A stretch of DNA of 64,000 bases from Streptomyces sp. TG1A-60. GTDB lineage: Bacteria > Actinomycetota > Actinomycetes > Streptomycetales > Streptomycetaceae. The stretch covers positions 744,001-808,000 of the forward strand of contig NZ_CP147520.1 of NCBI RefSeq assembly GCF_037201975.1. The letters run 5' to 3'. The position numbers were made by a program, and so were the translations under genes. The notes beneath the pieces were generated by a model. That model was not told the origin of the DNA. It did no database searches and worked only from the letters and a program-made list of their open reading frames with translations. How positions within the stretch are numbered: position 1 is the stretch's first letter; each line of letters starts with the position of its first letter. This document shows, piece by piece, positions 8,482-16,674 of the stretch.

Positions 8482-9015
8482 TCAGCCGAGCAACTCGGCC
8501 TCCAGCCGGCCGAAGTGGAAGTCACGGACGACCTGCAGCAGTTCATCCTCGGACAGCCTGCCGTCGCCGTTCCTGTCCACCTTCTGGAACATGTCCCCGG
8601 CCTGGGAGGCCGGCACGCCGACGGCGGACAGCCAGGCCTGGAACTCACGGGCGTCGATCTCGCCGTCGTGGTTGTCGTCGCACAGGCGGATCAGCGCCTT
8701 CACGATGGGCGAGAGCGCCCGGTTGAGACTCGCCTCACCCTCCTTGAACAGCATCTCCCCCGTGGCGTCGAGGAACTGCTCCCGGCTGATGGCGCCACCG
8801 GCCGGGACGCCGGCCTTCTGGGCCAGGTGCTCGTACAGCCCCTGGAAGGCGCTGTGGAGCTCCTGCACTTCCTGGGAGTCGGCGCTCTTGCCGAGGTTCT
8901 GGGCGATCCGGGCGGCCTCGCCCTGGAAGTCGCTCGCCTCCAGGACGCCGTTGCCGTCGGTGTCCCACCTCTCGAAGCGCTTCGCCAGGCGGTCGTTGGC
9001 GACAGCGGTGCTCAT
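8482..9015 (-). CDS. Calerythrin-like EF-hand calcium-binding protein
   Basis: A 177-residue cytosolic calcium-binding protein. Three canonical EF-hand loops are visible: DTDGNGVLEASDF (near residue 18), DDNHDGEIDAREF (near 114) and DRNGDGRLSEDEL (near 147), each with Asp/Asn at 1, 3, 5 and Glu/Asp at 12. A degenerate fourth hand lies around residues 60-90. This matches the four-hand sarcoplasmic calerythrin type found in Saccharopolyspora and Streptomyces, by length and spacing. The ATG is preceded by AGGAGAG. It stands alone, without a membrane segment, so it is a calcium buffer or sensor. A link to the neighbouring sugar genes is not evident. Confidence 0.92.
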   Translation of the reverse strand: MSTAVANDRLAKRFERWDTDGNGVLEASDFQGEAARIAQNLGKSADSQEVQELHSAFQGLYEHLAQKAGVPAGGAISREQFLDATGEMLFKEGEASLNRALSPIVKALIRLCDDNHDGEIDAREFQAWLSAVGVPASQAGDMFQKVDRNGDGRLSEDELLQVVRDFHFGRLEAELLG

Positions 9016-9186
9016 ATGTCTCTCCTAGTCTCGGACGGTGTCCGATGGTGTCGGCTGGTGTCGGGTGGTGACGGACCGCGGCACCTGGGCAGGGCCGCGA
9101 CCGCGCAGGGCGGTGCCGCTGCGCGGGCTCTGGGGCCGGCGGCGGCCGGCAGGAGGGAGGCACCGGCCCAGGCCGGCGCGCGGGGA

Positions 9187-10446
9187 TCAGAGAAGGGTGA
9201 CCCGGCTGCCCACGGCCTTGCCGCGGGTGTCGAGCAGGGCGCAGCGGTCCTGGCCCAGTGCTTCCCTCGCGTAACAGGCGTGGTCCTGCAGCAGGATCGC
9301 CACATCAGCCTGGGCCATGGCTTCCCGGAGGTTCTCGGCGCGCGGCAGGGACCGGCCGCCGACGGTGAACTCGGCTATGTACGGGTCGTGGTAGTACACC
9401 GCGGCACCGGCGGCGAGCAGTCCTGCCGCCACCGGGCGCGCCGGCGTCTCCCGGACGTCGGCCACATCCGCCTTGTAGGTGATTCCGAGCAGCAGGGCCC
9501 GTGCGCCCTCAGGGCGGCCCCGGACCTCGGTGAGCAGGGCCAGCGCTCGGTCCACGACATGGTTCGGCATACGGCCGAGGACCTCGTGGGCGGCTGCCAG
9601 CGTGCGGAAGGCGAAGCCCTGGGAGTCGGCCCGCGCGGCGAGATAGCGGGGGTCGACGGGAATGCAGTGCCCGCCGACGCCGGGTCCGGGCCTGAACGGT
9701 GCGAAGCCGAACGGCTTCGACGCGGCGCAGTGCAGCACGTCCCAGATGTCGATGCCGGTCTCGTGGCAGAACAGTGCCACTTCGTCGACCAGGGCCATGT
9801 TGACGTACCGGTAGGTGTTCTCGAGGATTTTGGCCATCTCCGCCTCCCGCGTGCCGCGGGCGACCACGAGATGGTCCACGAAACGGGAGTAGAACGCGAC
9901 GGCGTACTTGGCGCACAGAGCACTGCAACCGCTCACGACCTTCGGTGTGTTGCGGATGGTCCACGTCTCGTTGCCGGGGTCGATGCGCTGCGGTGAATAC
10001 GCCAGGTGGAAGCCCTCGCCCGCCCGCAGCCCGCTGCCGTGCTCCAGCAGCGGCCTCACGACCTCCTCCGTGGTGCCGGGATAGCTGGTGGACTCCAGGA
10101 CGATGAGCATGCCGGGGCGCAGCCGGGCGGCGACGGCCCGGGCTGCGTCCTCGACCGCGGACAGGTCGGGTAAGCCCTCCGGTGTGAGTCCGGTCGGCAC
10201 ACAGATCACCACGGTCTGCGCGCCGTCCAGGACCGCTGGGTCGGTCGTGGCGTGAAAGCCCGCGTCCAGCATGGCCGCGACCTCGGCGTCGAAGACGCCG
10301 CCGACATGGGAACGGCCTTCGGCGAGTCCGGACACCACCGTGCCGGACACGTCGTAGCCCACGGTCGCCAAGCCGACCGAGACCGCGGCTCTGGAGAGCG
10401 GCAGCCCGACATGCCCCAGCCCGATGACGACGAGATCGGCGGCCAT
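9187..10446 (-). CDS. Nucleotide-sugar (UDP-sugar) 6-dehydrogenase, UDP-ManNAcA/WbpA type
   Basis: A 419-residue enzyme that oxidises C6 of a nucleotide sugar to the uronic acid in two NAD-dependent steps. The N-terminal NAD site is VVIGLGHVGLPLSRA. The central helix region contains EMAKILENTYRYVNMALVDE, the active-site segment GPGVGGHCIPVDP contains the thiohemiacetal Cys, and the C-terminal domain starts at LLLGITYKADVADVRETPA. The segment order and the HCIPVDP motif fit the WbpA/WecC side of the family rather than UDP-glucose dehydrogenase. The ATG at 10446 has GGAG upstream; an in-frame upstream extension has no conserved content. With MocA dehydrogenases and DegT aminotransferases nearby, a WbpA-like role is plausible. 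Confidence 0.9.
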   Translation of the reverse strand: MAADLVVIGLGHVGLPLSRAAVSVGLATVGYDVSGTVVSGLAEGRSHVGGVFDAEVAAMLDAGFHATTDPAVLDGAQTVVICVPTGLTPEGLPDLSAVEDAARAVAARLRPGMLIVLESTSYPGTTEEVVRPLLEHGSGLRAGEGFHLAYSPQRIDPGNETWTIRNTPKVVSGCSALCAKYAVAFYSRFVDHLVVARGTREAEMAKILENTYRYVNMALVDEVALFCHETGIDIWDVLHCAASKPFGFAPFRPGPGVGGHCIPVDPRYLAARADSQGFAFRTLAAAHEVLGRMPNHVVDRALALLTEVRGRPEGARALLLGITYKADVADVRETPARPVAAGLLAAGAAVYYHDPYIAEFTVGGRSLPRAENLREAMAQADVAILLQDHACYAREALGQDRCALLDTRGKAVGSRVTLL

Positions 10447-10496
10447 GTGCGCGTGTTCTCCTCTGTGTGGGGGGGCTGAACGGGAACAGCGGTGGC

Positions 10497-10805
10497 TCAG
10501 GCGGAGAAACTGCCGCTGCCGGGCGCCACGTGCGAGCCGTATCCAGGCTCCACGGTGAGGCCGGGGGTCAAACAGAACGGGTCGGCGTACACGGTGACGG
10601 GACGATCGGAGCGGTTCGTCAGCACGTGCGCGCCGGGCGGCAGCTTCTGGCACCCGTGCGGATCGTGATAAACAGTCAGTGGCGTCACTTCCGTGCTGAA
10701 CACCACAACGTCGCCCTGCTCCGCCGCGGCGGCAGTGCCGGTGGCGGCGCTTGCCGCGAGCAGCGCACCGGCGGCGGCGAGCATGAAGACACGGGTGCGG
10801 CACAT
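10497..10805 (-). CDS. Small secreted protein
   Basis: The product is about 102 residues, starting MCRTRVFMLAAAGALLAA, with a hydrophobic h-region and a signal-peptidase site around ATGTAAAAEQ. The mature part of roughly 75 residues is beta-rich with two Cys (in HGCQKL and DPFCLTP) that could form a disulfide. AAAGGA precedes the chosen ATG at 10805; an in-frame extension to 10859 puts charged residues before the signal and is less likely. Fold and role are unknown. It lies 50 bp upstream of the nucleotide-sugar dehydrogenase gene and may share its transcript. Confidence 0.7.
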   Translation of the reverse strand: MCRTRVFMLAAAGALLAASAATGTAAAAEQGDVVVFSTEVTPLTVYHDPHGCQKLPPGAHVLTNRSDRPVTVYADPFCLTPGLTVEPGYGSHVAPGSGSFSA

Positions 10806-11243
10806 GAGTTGGTCCTTTCGACAGCGTCTTGTCGAGAGGATTCTTTTCTGGGGAGGCACCGGCTAAGCGCGGGCCCACCCTTGTGCGCCCGAACCAGCGA
10901 TGCCGTCAAATGAAGTTGACGTTCCCGGTCGGTGATCCGCGCGCCCCGTCGGTATCGGACTCGCGCGGGGCCGGGCCCGCGCTCACCGCCGCTGCAAGAA
11001 CCGGTTCCGGCTCAGGCGTACCATCGTCGGCTGCCGACCCGCGGCCGCCCGCAGAAGCACGTGTCACCCCGCGGCAGCGTTGTCGGCGAACTCGGCTGCG
11101 TCGAAAAGGCCTTCCTCGGTGCGGCAGCCGCACGAGTTTCTGCCGTGCGTTTCGCCGTGCGTTTCGCCGGGCGTGCGGGGTGACCGTGTCGGAGGCCGGT
11201 GGCTGCGGGGTGACGTTGGGGTGTCAGGTCCCCCGGTGCCCGC
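10806..11243. other. Intergenic region without a supported gene
   Basis: There are 438 bp between two minus-strand genes. Open frames exist on both strands but none has a ribosome site or recognisable content. A 12-bp tandem duplication, CCGTGCGTTTCG, occurs twice at 11143-11166. The segment next to 10860 probably holds the promoter of the secreted protein. Confidence 0.5.
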
Positions 11244-12593
11244 TCAGAAGAGCGCCAGGCCCTCGCCGCTGGTGTCCGCGATGACTGGCCGGGACTGGGT
11301 GGGGAGGCCGTCCACGCGGTCAGGACCGGCCGCGGCGGCCACGGCAGGGGCCGTCTCGGCCAACCAGATGCGAAACAGCTCGACGGCTTCGCGGTAGGGG
11401 ACTCGCGTCAGGACACGGTGCTCGCCGGAGGGGCAGCAGTCGACGGCGACAGTGAGCAGGCAGGAACGGGGGGCGTTCTGACTGCCCGTCCAGGACACGC
11501 GCAGGACACCGCAGGGCGTGCGCCCGCGGGGGGCTCGGTGGGTCGGGCGCAGCGATCGGCAGGCTATGTGGGCGGTCCATGCGGCGAGGTGCGGCAGGGG
11601 CAGGGTGGTGCGTGCGCGGCAGCCGGGGCAGCGGTGCCAGTGGCGGAGCCAGTCGTCGGTGTCGGTGTGGAAGAGGCGTGTGTAGCGGTTCGCCACCCGG
11701 ATGTCGTTGCTGTACAGGTGGTCGGGGCGTTCCAGTGTGTTGCAGGACTGGCAGACGGGGGCGCGGACGTAGCCGTGTTCGTGGCAGTGGTCGAGCACGG
11801 TGGCGGGCGCGGTGCGGCAGACGGCGCACGCCCACCCGGCCACCCTGCGGGAGGTACCGGGCTTCCTGCTGAGCACCGAGTACAGCTGGCCTTCCAGCTC
11901 TGCGTTGTACGGGCGCGGTGAGGCGGTGGGGCCCTCGGGGCTCGTCGTCTGCCGACCGTCGGCGTCTCGGGCCCGCCGGGGGTGGGAGGGCGGCTCGGTG
12001 GCGGTTGCGCCTGCCCGGCGGGTCCGCGCGGCTTGCACCCACTGCGTTTCGGTGTGCTCGGCCGCGTCGAGCAGCCGGACCACGGCGCGCGGCAGCCACC
12101 ACGTCCGCTGCGTCCCGTCGCGGGTCTGCTCCACGAGCATCTGTCGCCAGTCGATCCCCGCCAGATGGTACGGCCGGCCGACTTCACGTCGTGCTGCCCG
12201 CTCGGCGCCGCCCGGCTCCCGCAGTTCACCCGTGATGCGCCGGCGCCAACGCAGCCGCGTCTCCTCGTCGCACTCCTGCCTCGGCGCCACACGAAACGGA
12301 CCGATGCGGACCAGGTCCTGCCGGTCCATCCCCACCGCGTTCAGTTCCGCGGCCGCCCGGCGCACCTCACCCTCCGGGACACTCCACTGACCGCCGCTCG
12401 CCCTCACCGTCGCCACCACATGGCCGCCGAGCAGGACGTACCCCACCCGGGCATGGGCAGGAGAGCAGGTGAACGCCCCAGAAGCCGTCGGCACAGCACT
12501 GCCGGCCGTCAGATCGACCCACAGAGCGTCCGCGGCACCCAGGGTGATCAGGCCGTCCGTGCGACCGGGCATGACACGCTCCGACATGCCCAC
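11244..12593 (-). CDS. Endonuclease VII-type HNH nuclease domain protein
   Basis: The product is 449 residues. The recognisable part is a recombination endonuclease VII (treble-clef HNH) domain near residues 255-300: CAVCRTAP, VLDHCHEHG and APVCQSCNT give the four zinc Cys and the DHCH catalytic core. The N-terminal 200 residues and the C-terminal 130 residues (CPGCRAR and PCGVLRVSW) are uncharacterised and typical of the large Streptomyces endonuclease-domain proteins. The GTG at 12593 or the ATG at 12587 is the start; the product is nearly the same. Likely a DNA-junction or nicking nuclease in defence or a former mobile element. It borders a stretch of decayed defence genes, which supports an accessory origin. 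Confidence 0.8.
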   Translation of the reverse strand: MGMSERVMPGRTDGLITLGAADALWVDLTAGSAVPTASGAFTCSPAHARVGYVLLGGHVVATVRASGGQWSVPEGEVRRAAAELNAVGMDRQDLVRIGPFRVAPRQECDEETRLRWRRRITGELREPGGAERAARREVGRPYHLAGIDWRQMLVEQTRDGTQRTWWLPRAVVRLLDAAEHTETQWVQAARTRRAGATATEPPSHPRRARDADGRQTTSPEGPTASPRPYNAELEGQLYSVLSRKPGTSRRVAGWACAVCRTAPATVLDHCHEHGYVRAPVCQSCNTLERPDHLYSNDIRVANRYTRLFHTDTDDWLRHWHRCPGCRARTTLPLPHLAAWTAHIACRSLRPTHRAPRGRTPCGVLRVSWTGSQNAPRSCLLTVAVDCCPSGEHRVLTRVPYREAVELFRIWLAETAPAVAAAAGPDRVDGLPTQSRPVIADTSGEGLALF

Positions 12594-12739
12594 AGGCTAA
12601 CGGCGCCGACGCGGCAACGGGGTCTCCAAGCGCCTCGGCCAGCCGCCCGTAACTCGGCGGCGACGTCGCGTCGTGCGACTTCCGATCGCAGGGGACGGGG
12701 CGCCCCTCGGACGCGACATGCGGCGACGACGGGGGCGCG

Positions 12740-12909
12740 GTGGAAGAGGACACGACAGCTGGGGCGGACAACCGGGGCCTCTTCGACGGCTTCGGCGCCT
12801 TCCGGACCCCGACCACCGAGGACTTCACCTCCGTACTGACCCACGGTCTGGCCGCCCCGACGCCAACGTCCTGCTGAACCGCCGGGAACCGACCAGCCGT
12901 CGCGGCTGA
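12740..12909 (+). pseudogene. Remnant of a PIN-like domain (DUF4935) protein
   Basis: Starting at GTG 12740 the frame reads RGLFDGFGAFRTPTTEDF, then VLTHGLAAP, the conserved start of the PIN-like DUF4935 family. It then runs to an early TGA (12875-12877). In the next frame the sequence continues as DANVLLNRREPTSRRG, which is the DTNVLLN strand carrying the first catalytic Asp of PIN nucleases. So one frameshift separates two parts of the same gene, and the remaining 350 or so residues are gone. It is a dead toxin- or defence-type nuclease. Confidence 0.65.
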
Positions 12910-12972
12910 CGACGAAGTGAGGGTAGGTCACATCCTTGGGGGCACCGATCCGCACCCGCCCTCCGGAAAACC

Positions 12973-14724
12973 GTGTGGGTGGTCGTGAAGCCGGAGCCAC
13001 CGGCCGCCAGGCGCCGAAGACCGCCGTCAGTCGACTGCCCTGAGGTAGACGCGGCTCTTGCCGTCGTCCAGCCTGTGCATGGCGATCGCCAGGGAGTTCA
13101 GGCCACCGCCGCAGGGGGCACAGACCTGCCCTTCCCGCACGTCCGGCAACGACTCGGGTTCGGGGAGTCCGAGGTGCGAGAAGGGAGCCATGGCCTTCGC
13201 GACACTCTCGCGGGGCTCGTCGCGCTGCCTCAGTTCGCTCTCGGGCCCGAGCTGTTCCACGAAGCCGTCCACGCCGGAGGTGGGGAGGGTGAAGACCAGC
13301 AGCAGCTCGTTGAGGACCTGCACGCCTTCCTCTCCCGTATGAAACCCGGAGACACCGTGTGCACCATCTCCGGCGGTCGGCTGTACGCCGGAGAGATCGC
13401 GGGCGAGGTCGAACAGGTCGCGTCGGACGACGGACGGAGCAACCTGCGTCGACCGGTCGAGTGGGAGGCGGCCGGCTATCCGTACGACGACCTGCCGGAA
13501 GAGCTTCAGCAGAAGCTGTCCGTCCAGCACGATGTCGTCGACCTCACCTCCGTACAAGCACATATCGAAGGACTGGGCCGGTCCGACCAGGAACTGGTCG
13601 CGGAGGCGGAGGCGGTGGAGCGGGACCCGAGCGTGGAGATCCCGGCGCTCACCGCACGCCGAGAGCTGGAGCTTCCCGAGCCCACGGACGAGCTGGCCGC
13701 CGAGTTGCCCATCGTCCGGCTCTTCTTCCTGCTCGGCTACAGCCTTGATCCGAGGCGGAGTTGGCGAGACGGCGAGGTCGAGATGGCCGAGCACCGCGAT
13801 CTGCTGCCCGCGCTCGCCCACGCCGTGGAACGGCAGGTGGACCGGGCCCTGCGGCAGGGCCTGTTGCAGGGCTATCGGGCGACCGAGGAATCCGCGCTCG
13901 TCGTCCGCGGCCGGATCAGGGATGCCGAACAGATCCGGCGGCGCTTCGGGGCGATGCCGCCGATCGAGGTGGCGTACGACGAGTTCACGACCGACATCGC
14001 GGAGAACCGCATCCTCCGTGCGGCCGTCGAACGTCTCCTGCGCCTGCCCGGCATACCGCGCGACGTACGCCGCAGGCTGTTGCACCAGCGCGTCCGCCTG
14101 ACCGACGTCACGGCGATCGTGCGCGGACAGCCGATCCCCGACTGGCGTCCTACACGTCTCAACTCCCGCTACCACCAGGCCCTGCGTCTTGCGCGCGTCG
14201 TCCTGGACGGTGCCTCCGCCGAGCACGGCCCCGGCGGTCTGCGCATCGACGGCTTCCTCTTCGACATGAACAGGCTCTTCGAGGACTTCGTGACAACCGC
14301 CCTACGGGAGACCTTCCACAGCCAAGGCCGGGACCGGGACCGGTGTTCGGGCGGCCACACCGCCCGTCTCCAGGACTCCCACTACCTCGACGAGGCCGCC
14401 GCGATCCGCATGAAGCCGGACTTCGTCCTGTACGGGCCGGGCGGCACCCCGTGCGCGGTCGTCGACGCCAAGTACAAGGCGGAGAAACAGGGCGGCTACC
14501 CGGACGCCGACCTGTACCAGATGCTGGCGTACTGCACGGCCCTCGGCCTGCGCGAAGGGCACCTGGTGTACGCGAAGGGCAATGCTGCGCACGCCGCCCA
14601 CCGGGTGCGCCACGCGGGCATCGTCATCCATCAGCACGCCCTCGATCTTGACCAGGAACCGCCCGGTCTGCTCACGGACATCGAGGAGGTGGCCCAGCGG
14701 CTGGAGAACACCCCGCGCGTATGA
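12973..14724 (+). CDS. McrB N-terminal region fused to McrC nuclease (McrBC-like restriction remnant lacking the AAA+ GTPase)
   Basis: Homology begins near 13300 with FLSRMKPGDTVCTISGGRLY and EDGRSNLRRPVEW, the pre-GTPase region of large actinomycete McrB-like proteins. It runs to TDELAAELP, normally just before the AAA+ domain. It then continues without a break as VRLFFLLGYSLDP, the body of McrC, through VVRGRIRDAEQIRRRFG to the PD-(D/E)xK core MKPDFVLYG ... VVDAKYK near residue 490. No Walker A or B motif is present. McrC normally needs McrB's GTPase to be activated, so this protein should not restrict methylated DNA as McrBC does. The first 100 or so residues of the open frame look non-coding and the true start is uncertain. 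The most likely origin is an in-frame deletion. Confidence 0.6.
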   Translation: MWVVVKPEPPAARRRRPPSVDCPEVDAALAVVQPVHGDRQGVQATAAGGTDLPFPHVRQRLGFGESEVREGSHGLRDTLAGLVALPQFALGPELFHEAVHAGGGEGEDQQQLVEDLHAFLSRMKPGDTVCTISGGRLYAGEIAGEVEQVASDDGRSNLRRPVEWEAAGYPYDDLPEELQQKLSVQHDVVDLTSVQAHIEGLGRSDQELVAEAEAVERDPSVEIPALTARRELELPEPTDELAAELPIVRLFFLLGYSLDPRRSWRDGEVEMAEHRDLLPALAHAVERQVDRALRQGLLQGYRATEESALVVRGRIRDAEQIRRRFGAMPPIEVAYDEFTTDIAENRILRAAVERLLRLPGIPRDVRRRLLHQRVRLTDVTAIVRGQPIPDWRPTRLNSRYHQALRLARVVLDGASAEHGPGGLRIDGFLFDMNRLFEDFVTTALRETFHSQGRDRDRCSGGHTARLQDSHYLDEAAAIRMKPDFVLYGPGGTPCAVVDAKYKAEKQGGYPDADLYQMLAYCTALGLREGHLVYAKGNAAHAAHRVRHAGIVIHQHALDLDQEPPGLLTDIEEVAQRLENTPRV

Positions 14725-14748
14725 TCGACTGCGGAGTGTCCGTCCAGG

Positions 14749-15240
14749 GTGGGGAGTTCACCGGCGCAGGATCTGCACCCCGCGCAGTGGCGTGTCCTGC
14801 GCGGCGCGGTGGCACCCGGCAGCGACGACCTGTTCATCACGGGCGACCCGCACCAGCGCATCTACGACTCGAAGGTGTCGCTCGGCTCCCTGGGCATCCC
14901 GGTGGCCGGCCGCACCCACCGTCGGCACATCAACTACCGCTCCACGGAGGAGATCCTCCTCTGGTCGACCGGCATCCTCAGCCCGGTGTCGATCGACGAC
15001 CTGGGCGGCGAGGGAAGCGACAGCCTGGCCGGATACCGCTCCCTGCTGCACGGCCTCAGGCCCCACGTGGACGGGTACGGCTCCGAGCAGGCGGAGGTCG
15101 CGGCGCTCGTCGAGCGCGTCGAAGGCTGGATCAGCCAAGGCATCCGGCCGTCTGAGATAGGGGTGTGCGCCCGCTTCAACGTGCTGCTCGACAAGGCGTA
15201 CGACAAGCTGACCGCGGCCGGGATCCCGGTGGTCCCAGGC
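14749..15240 (+). pseudogene. Remnant of a UvrD/Rep-like DNA helicase
   Basis: The frame reads AQDLHPAQWRVLRGAV (the segment after the DE of motif II), LFITGDPHQRIYDSK (motif III, GDPxQ), RRHINYRSTEEIL (motif IV region), PSEIGVCARFNVLLDKAYD and AAGIPVV. Everything before motif II and after AGIPVV is missing. Motifs Ia, V and VI are not found in any frame nearby. The fragment ends where unrelated sequence before the SDR gene begins. Together with the McrBC fusion it suggests a superfamily I helicase/McrBC defence locus that has been shredded. Confidence 0.7.
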
Positions 15241-15459
15241 GGTGGCCGGACTGGAGGACCGGGGCCAGTTGGAGCGCAGGCCGCACCCACGCCACCGGCA
15301 TGCGCAGGAACTCCATCTCGCCGAGGCCGGCCGCGACGCCCGCACGAGAGCGACGCCGCGCTGTCAGAGCGTGGCCTGTCTTTAGCGGGCGGTGGGGGCT
15401 ACTGCTCGTCCGCGTTCACGGTCGTCCGGCACCAGGGAACGGTGCATCAAGGGTTCATC

Positions 15460-15489
15460 TTGATACTGCGTATCAGTTTGCCGTATGGT
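15460..15489 (+). promoter_or_regulatory. Promoter and palindromic operator of the SDR gene
   Basis: TGATAC (15461-15466) and GTATCA (15470-15475) form a perfect 15-bp palindrome with spacer TGC. It overlaps a TTGATA -35-like hexamer (15460-15465). A TATGGT -10-like hexamer lies 18 bp downstream (15484-15489), 36 bp before the ATG. Binding by a TetR- or MarR-type repressor there would block transcription. No such regulator gene is adjacent. Confidence 0.55.
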
Positions 15490-15525
15490 CTCTCTGCGAT
15501 ACTTCATTTCGAACGGAGCGTTTCC

Positions 15526-16350
15526 ATGAGCAAGGTCTGGTTCATCACCGGCTCCTCCCGCGGCTTCGGCCGCCGGTTCGCCCAGGCGGCCCTCGAGCGC
15601 GGCGACAGGGTCGCGGCCACCGCCCGCGACACCGACTCCCTCGCGGACCTGGTGGCCGCCCACGGCGAGGCGCTCCTGCCGCTGAAGCTGGACGTCACCG
15701 ACAAGGCCGCCGCGTTCGAGGCCGTCCAGAGCGCGCACGACCACTTCGGCCGCCTGGACGTCGTCGTCAACAACGCCGGCTACGGACTGTTCGGTGCGGT
15801 CGAGGAGCTGACGGAGCAGCAGGTCCGCCAGCAAATGGAGACCAACTTCTACGGCGCCCTGTGGGTCACCCAGGCCGCCCTGCCCCTCCTGCGGGCCCAG
15901 GCCGGCGGCCACATCGTGCAGATCTCCACGGTCGGCGGCGTCGTCTCCTTCCCCAACCTGGGCGGTTACAACGCCTCCAAGTGGGCCCTGGAGGGCCTGA
16001 CCGAGGCCCTCGCCCAGGAGGTCGCCGACTTCGGCATCAAGGTCACCCTCGTCGAGCCCGGCGGCTTCGAGACCGACTGGGCCGGCTCCTCCGCCACCTT
16101 CGCCGAACAACTTCCCGTCTACGACGACCTGCGCACGGCCGTGGCCGCCGCCTGGGGCGACGTCAAGTCCGGCGACCCGGCCGCAACCGGCCCGGCCCTG
16201 CTGAAGATCGTCGACGCGGACAACCCCCCGCTGCGCGTCTTCTTCGGCACCGCCCCCCTCCACTTCGTCCCCCAGGCCTACGCCGAGCGACTGAAGACCT
16301 GGGAGGAATGGGCCGACATCTCCACTCAGGCCCAGGGCGACGCCGCGTAA
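15526..16350 (+). CDS. Short-chain dehydrogenase/reductase
   Basis: A 274-residue classical SDR. The NAD(P) site is FITGSSRGFGRRFAQ, the NNAG motif is VVVNNAGYGLFG, and the catalytic residues are Ser in IVQISTVGG and Tyr-x-x-x-Lys in YNASKWAL. The Arg in the glycine-rich loop (SSRGFG) favours NADPH. ACGGAG lies 8 bp before the ATG. Members of this subfamily are usually annotated as oxidoreductases of unknown substrate and are often under a TetR-type repressor; the operator-like palindrome upstream fits that. Confidence 0.92.
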   Translation: MSKVWFITGSSRGFGRRFAQAALERGDRVAATARDTDSLADLVAAHGEALLPLKLDVTDKAAAFEAVQSAHDHFGRLDVVVNNAGYGLFGAVEELTEQQVRQQMETNFYGALWVTQAALPLLRAQAGGHIVQISTVGGVVSFPNLGGYNASKWALEGLTEALAQEVADFGIKVTLVEPGGFETDWAGSSATFAEQLPVYDDLRTAVAAAWGDVKSGDPAATGPALLKIVDADNPPLRVFFGTAPLHFVPQAYAERLKTWEEWADISTQAQGDAA

Positions 16351-16674
16351 CCGGACGCCGGACAGCGCCGGTCAGAGCCGGCGCCGTCCGGCGACGCGGC
16401 ACCGCACCACGCCGCAGCTGTCCGGTTTCCCCTTCCTTTGTCTGTACGAGTCAGGAGACCTCCGAAACCGCCCTGCCGTTCCGCCCGCCGCCCCGCACAT
16501 CCCCCATGCCGGCGCGGCGGCGGGCTCCCCCATCCACGCCCGGAAGGACACCTCTCATGCTGAACATCGCGGGAGGACCAACTGGCGTCCTCATGCCCAG
16601 ACCGAGCGACGGCAAGGCCCCGGACCTGCTCGCCTGGACGACGGAGCACGACCACAAGCGCCGAGTGAAGGCGT
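16351..16674. other. Intergenic region without a supported gene
   Basis: This is the 324 bp between the SDR gene (plus) and the universal stress protein gene (minus). A frame from ATG 16558 reads LNIAGGPTGVLMPRPSDG but runs without a stop into the antisense of the next gene; I do not recognise it. No clear hairpin terminator was found. Confidence 0.4.

Noticed and set aside
10932..11183. Possible small plus-strand gene
   Set aside because: There is no ribosome site, the composition is Arg/Pro-rich, and part of it comes from the 12-bp tandem duplication.
13027..13191. A short minus-strand frame ending LAIAMHRLDDGKSRVYLRAVD
   Set aside because: It reads like the end of a natural protein, but only 54 codons remain, no family is recognised and no start is convincing. 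It may be another decayed fragment.
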